Source: Oleimicrobium sp037445575
GTDB taxonomy: Bacteria > Zhuqueibacterota > Zhuqueibacteria > JANLFK01 > Oleimicrobiaceae
Assembly (NCBI GenBank): GCA_037445575.1
Contig: JBBIKH010000195.1
Coordinates: forward strand, 1-6,793
Direction of reading: 5' to 3'
DNA length: 6,793 nt
The notes under the pieces are model-generated. The model worked only from the letters and a program-made list of their open reading frames with translations. It did not search any database and was not told the origin of the DNA. Position 1 is the first letter of the stretch. The number at the start of each line of letters is the position of its first letter. Below are positions 5,753 through 6,793 of the stretch, one piece after another. Position numbers and translations under genes: made by a program.

Positions 5753-6680
5753 AGAGGAAAGTAGAGAGGAGCGCCTTCGCACATACCTGGCCAAAATTGA
5801 ATATGTCCCCACCATCCCCACGATCGTCAATCAGGTCCTTACGGAGCTCGAGAATCCGGATGCAGACCTGAACGAGGTGGTCGGCATTCTCATGGCTGAC
5901 CAGGTACTGACCTTGCGCATGATCCGCCTGGTCAACTCGGCTTTTTGGGGGCGCAAGCACCAGGCGCAGTCGCTGAAAGAGGCCATTGTGTTCATGGGCC
6001 TGCGGGAAGTGCGCAATGTCGTCCTGAGCACATGGCTGGTCAACGCTTTCGTATCCAAAGTTGCCCGGTTTCGAATCGAGTCCTTCTGGGAGCACTCCTT
6101 CGGCTGTGCTTTGGTGAGCCAGCAGCTCGCCAAGAAGATGGGCTTTGCTCAGGTGGATCGCGCCTATCTGGGGGGACTGCTGCACGACATCGGCGAGGTG
6201 GTGATCTGCCAGAACTTCCCTGAAGAGTTCGCGCAAGTGGTGGCGTTGGTTGAAGGCGAGGGGTACACATACGAGCAAGCCGAAGAGCACGTGTTAGGGA
6301 TCAACCACACGGACTTTGGCCAGTGGCTCGTCGACTACTGGCAGTTGGAACCAGGGCTTGCAGAAGTGGCCAGCGCCCACCACGACATCTCGCAGGCGGC
6401 ACATGAACCTGAACTGGTGGCTATTGTGCATCTGGCCGACCTTTTCTGCCGACTCAAGGGCCTCGGTTACGGGCAATACGAGCGGCTGCAGGTCTACTTT
6501 GCCGAGGACCCGGGCTGGCTTCTCCTCACCGCCAAGAGACCACGTTTTGCCGAGCTTGACCTGGAGAGGTTTTCCTTTGACCTTGACGACCACGTGGAGG
6601 AGGTGAAAGCTGCCGTTGGGAGCATCTACAACAACCAGCCGCACCGGCCTACGATCGCTGTGGAGTCCACTCGCTACTAA
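5748..6680 (+). CDS. HDOD-domain signalling protein
   Basis: HDOD domains are related to HD phosphohydrolases and usually act in signal transduction, often without proven enzymatic activity; some members in other bacteria affect motility. The 310-aa protein is one HDOD domain (about 12-215) plus a C-terminal extension. The N-terminal part reads VPTIPTIVNQVLTELENP, then ILMADQVLTLRMIRLVNSAFWG (47-68) and SLKEAIVFMGLREVRNVVL, all typical of the family. The HD-like elements are H116, LLHDIGEVV (144-152), H187, HH at 211-212 and D231, so the metal-ligand-like histidines are largely kept; the lysine often found after HDIG is Glu. There is no membrane segment, receiver or GGDEF/EAL domain. GAGGG (5737-5741) precedes ATG 5748 inside a tandem repeat. 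It follows the cheR-like gene by 25 bp and is probably co-transcribed. The partner or target is unknown. Confidence 0.88.
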   Translation: MREESREERLRTYLAKIEYVPTIPTIVNQVLTELENPDADLNEVVGILMADQVLTLRMIRLVNSAFWGRKHQAQSLKEAIVFMGLREVRNVVLSTWLVNAFVSKVARFRIESFWEHSFGCALVSQQLAKKMGFAQVDRAYLGGLLHDIGEVVICQNFPEEFAQVVALVEGEGYTYEQAEEHVLGINHTDFGQWLVDYWQLEPGLAEVASAHHDISQAAHEPELVAIVHLADLFCRLKGLGYGQYERLQVYFAEDPGWLLLTAKRPRFAELDLERFSFDLDDHVEEVKAAVGSIYNNQPHRPTIAVESTRY

Positions 6681-6707
6681 GGCGGACCGCAGATACAAGG
6701 GGGAGCT

Positions 6708-6720
6708 ACAGCGGCGCTGT
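6708..6720. repeat. Short near-palindrome downstream of the HDOD gene
   Basis: ACAGCG (6708-6713) and CGCTGT (6715-6720) are exact reverse complements around one G. The element lies 27 bp after the HDOD stop. With a 1-nt centre it is a poor RNA hairpin but has the symmetry of a protein-binding operator. No T-tract follows, so it is not a terminator. A second palindrome, CTCCGGAG, lies at 6736-6743. Function is unknown. Confidence 0.35.
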
Positions 6721-6755
6721 CCTAAAGCTGCACACCTCCGGAGCTGAACACCCTC

Positions 6756-6789
6756 TAAAGTTTACCCGCAGAGGATTATCGCAAACTTT
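6756..6789 (+). promoter_or_regulatory. Sigma-28-like -35 box within an inverted repeat (tentative)
   Basis: TAAAGTTT (6756-6763) is identical to the sigma-28 (FliA) -35 consensus. At the standard 11-nt spacing the plus strand reads ATTATCGC (6775-6782) instead of GCCGATAA. Its core TTATCG is the reverse complement of the -10 core CGATAA, so the -10 is not supported in this direction. AAAGTTT (6757-6763) and AAACTTT (6783-6789) also form a 7-bp inverted repeat with a 19-nt spacer, which suggests an operator. The adjoining gene lies outside the window. Confidence 0.25.
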
Positions 6790-6793
6790 TCCC

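Noticed and set aside
5505..6290. Long minus-strand open frame (261 codons) over the cheR-like end and the HDOD gene
   Set aside because: It is antisense to conserved CheR and HDOD motifs, has no recognisable domain, and is explained by high GC content.

Overview
The window is a late flagellar gene cluster from a bacterium, with every gene on the plus strand and very little non-coding DNA. By eye the sequence is GC-rich (upper fifties percent). The gene order (flagellin, fliS, fliD, flaG, a FlgN/FliT-type coiled-coil protein, flgM-like, cheR-like, HDOD) is not the common enterobacterial or Bacillus arrangement. Together with the divergent protein sequences it suggests a deep-branching, probably uncultured motile lineage. 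An FCB-superphylum or KSB1-type organism is my weak guess; the window has no phylogenetic marker to prove it.

Layout. Positions 1-93 are a flagellin mRNA leader with a strong GNRA-capped hairpin and several GGA motifs, including one on the ribosome-binding site. Flagellin (94-1320) follows, then a 105-bp gap holding an 11-bp perfect inverted repeat without a T-tract. fliS (1426-1764) overlaps fliD (1761-3524) by 4 bp. flaG (3572-3940) overlaps the FlgN/FliT-like gene (3937-4383) by 4 bp. The flgM-like anti-sigma-28 gene (4401-4790) closes the filament block. After about 100 bp come a divergent CheR-type methyltransferase (4892-5722) and an HDOD-domain gene (5748-6680), joined by a 13-bp tandem repeat that carries start codons and a Shine-Dalgarno sequence. 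The last 113 bp are non-coding, with two small inverted repeats and a sigma-28-like -35 box that lacks a matching -10.

How the genes work together. Flagellin is the filament subunit, FliS its export chaperone, FliD the cap that folds flagellin at the tip, and FlaG a filament-length or cap-associated factor. The 148-aa coiled-coil protein is probably an export chaperone for the cap or hook-filament junction proteins. FlgM-like would hold sigma-28 until it is exported, so its place downstream of flagellin would give negative feedback on the same transcript. CheR-like and HDOD extend the cluster towards chemotaxis or signalling control. CheR-like has lost signature residues and may not be an ordinary receptor methyltransferase.

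I see no mobile elements, CRISPR array, tRNA, rRNA or clearly new multi-gene system. The points most worth checking are the flagellin leader, the CheR-like substitutions and the overlapping start/stop arrangement at the cheR-HDOD junction.
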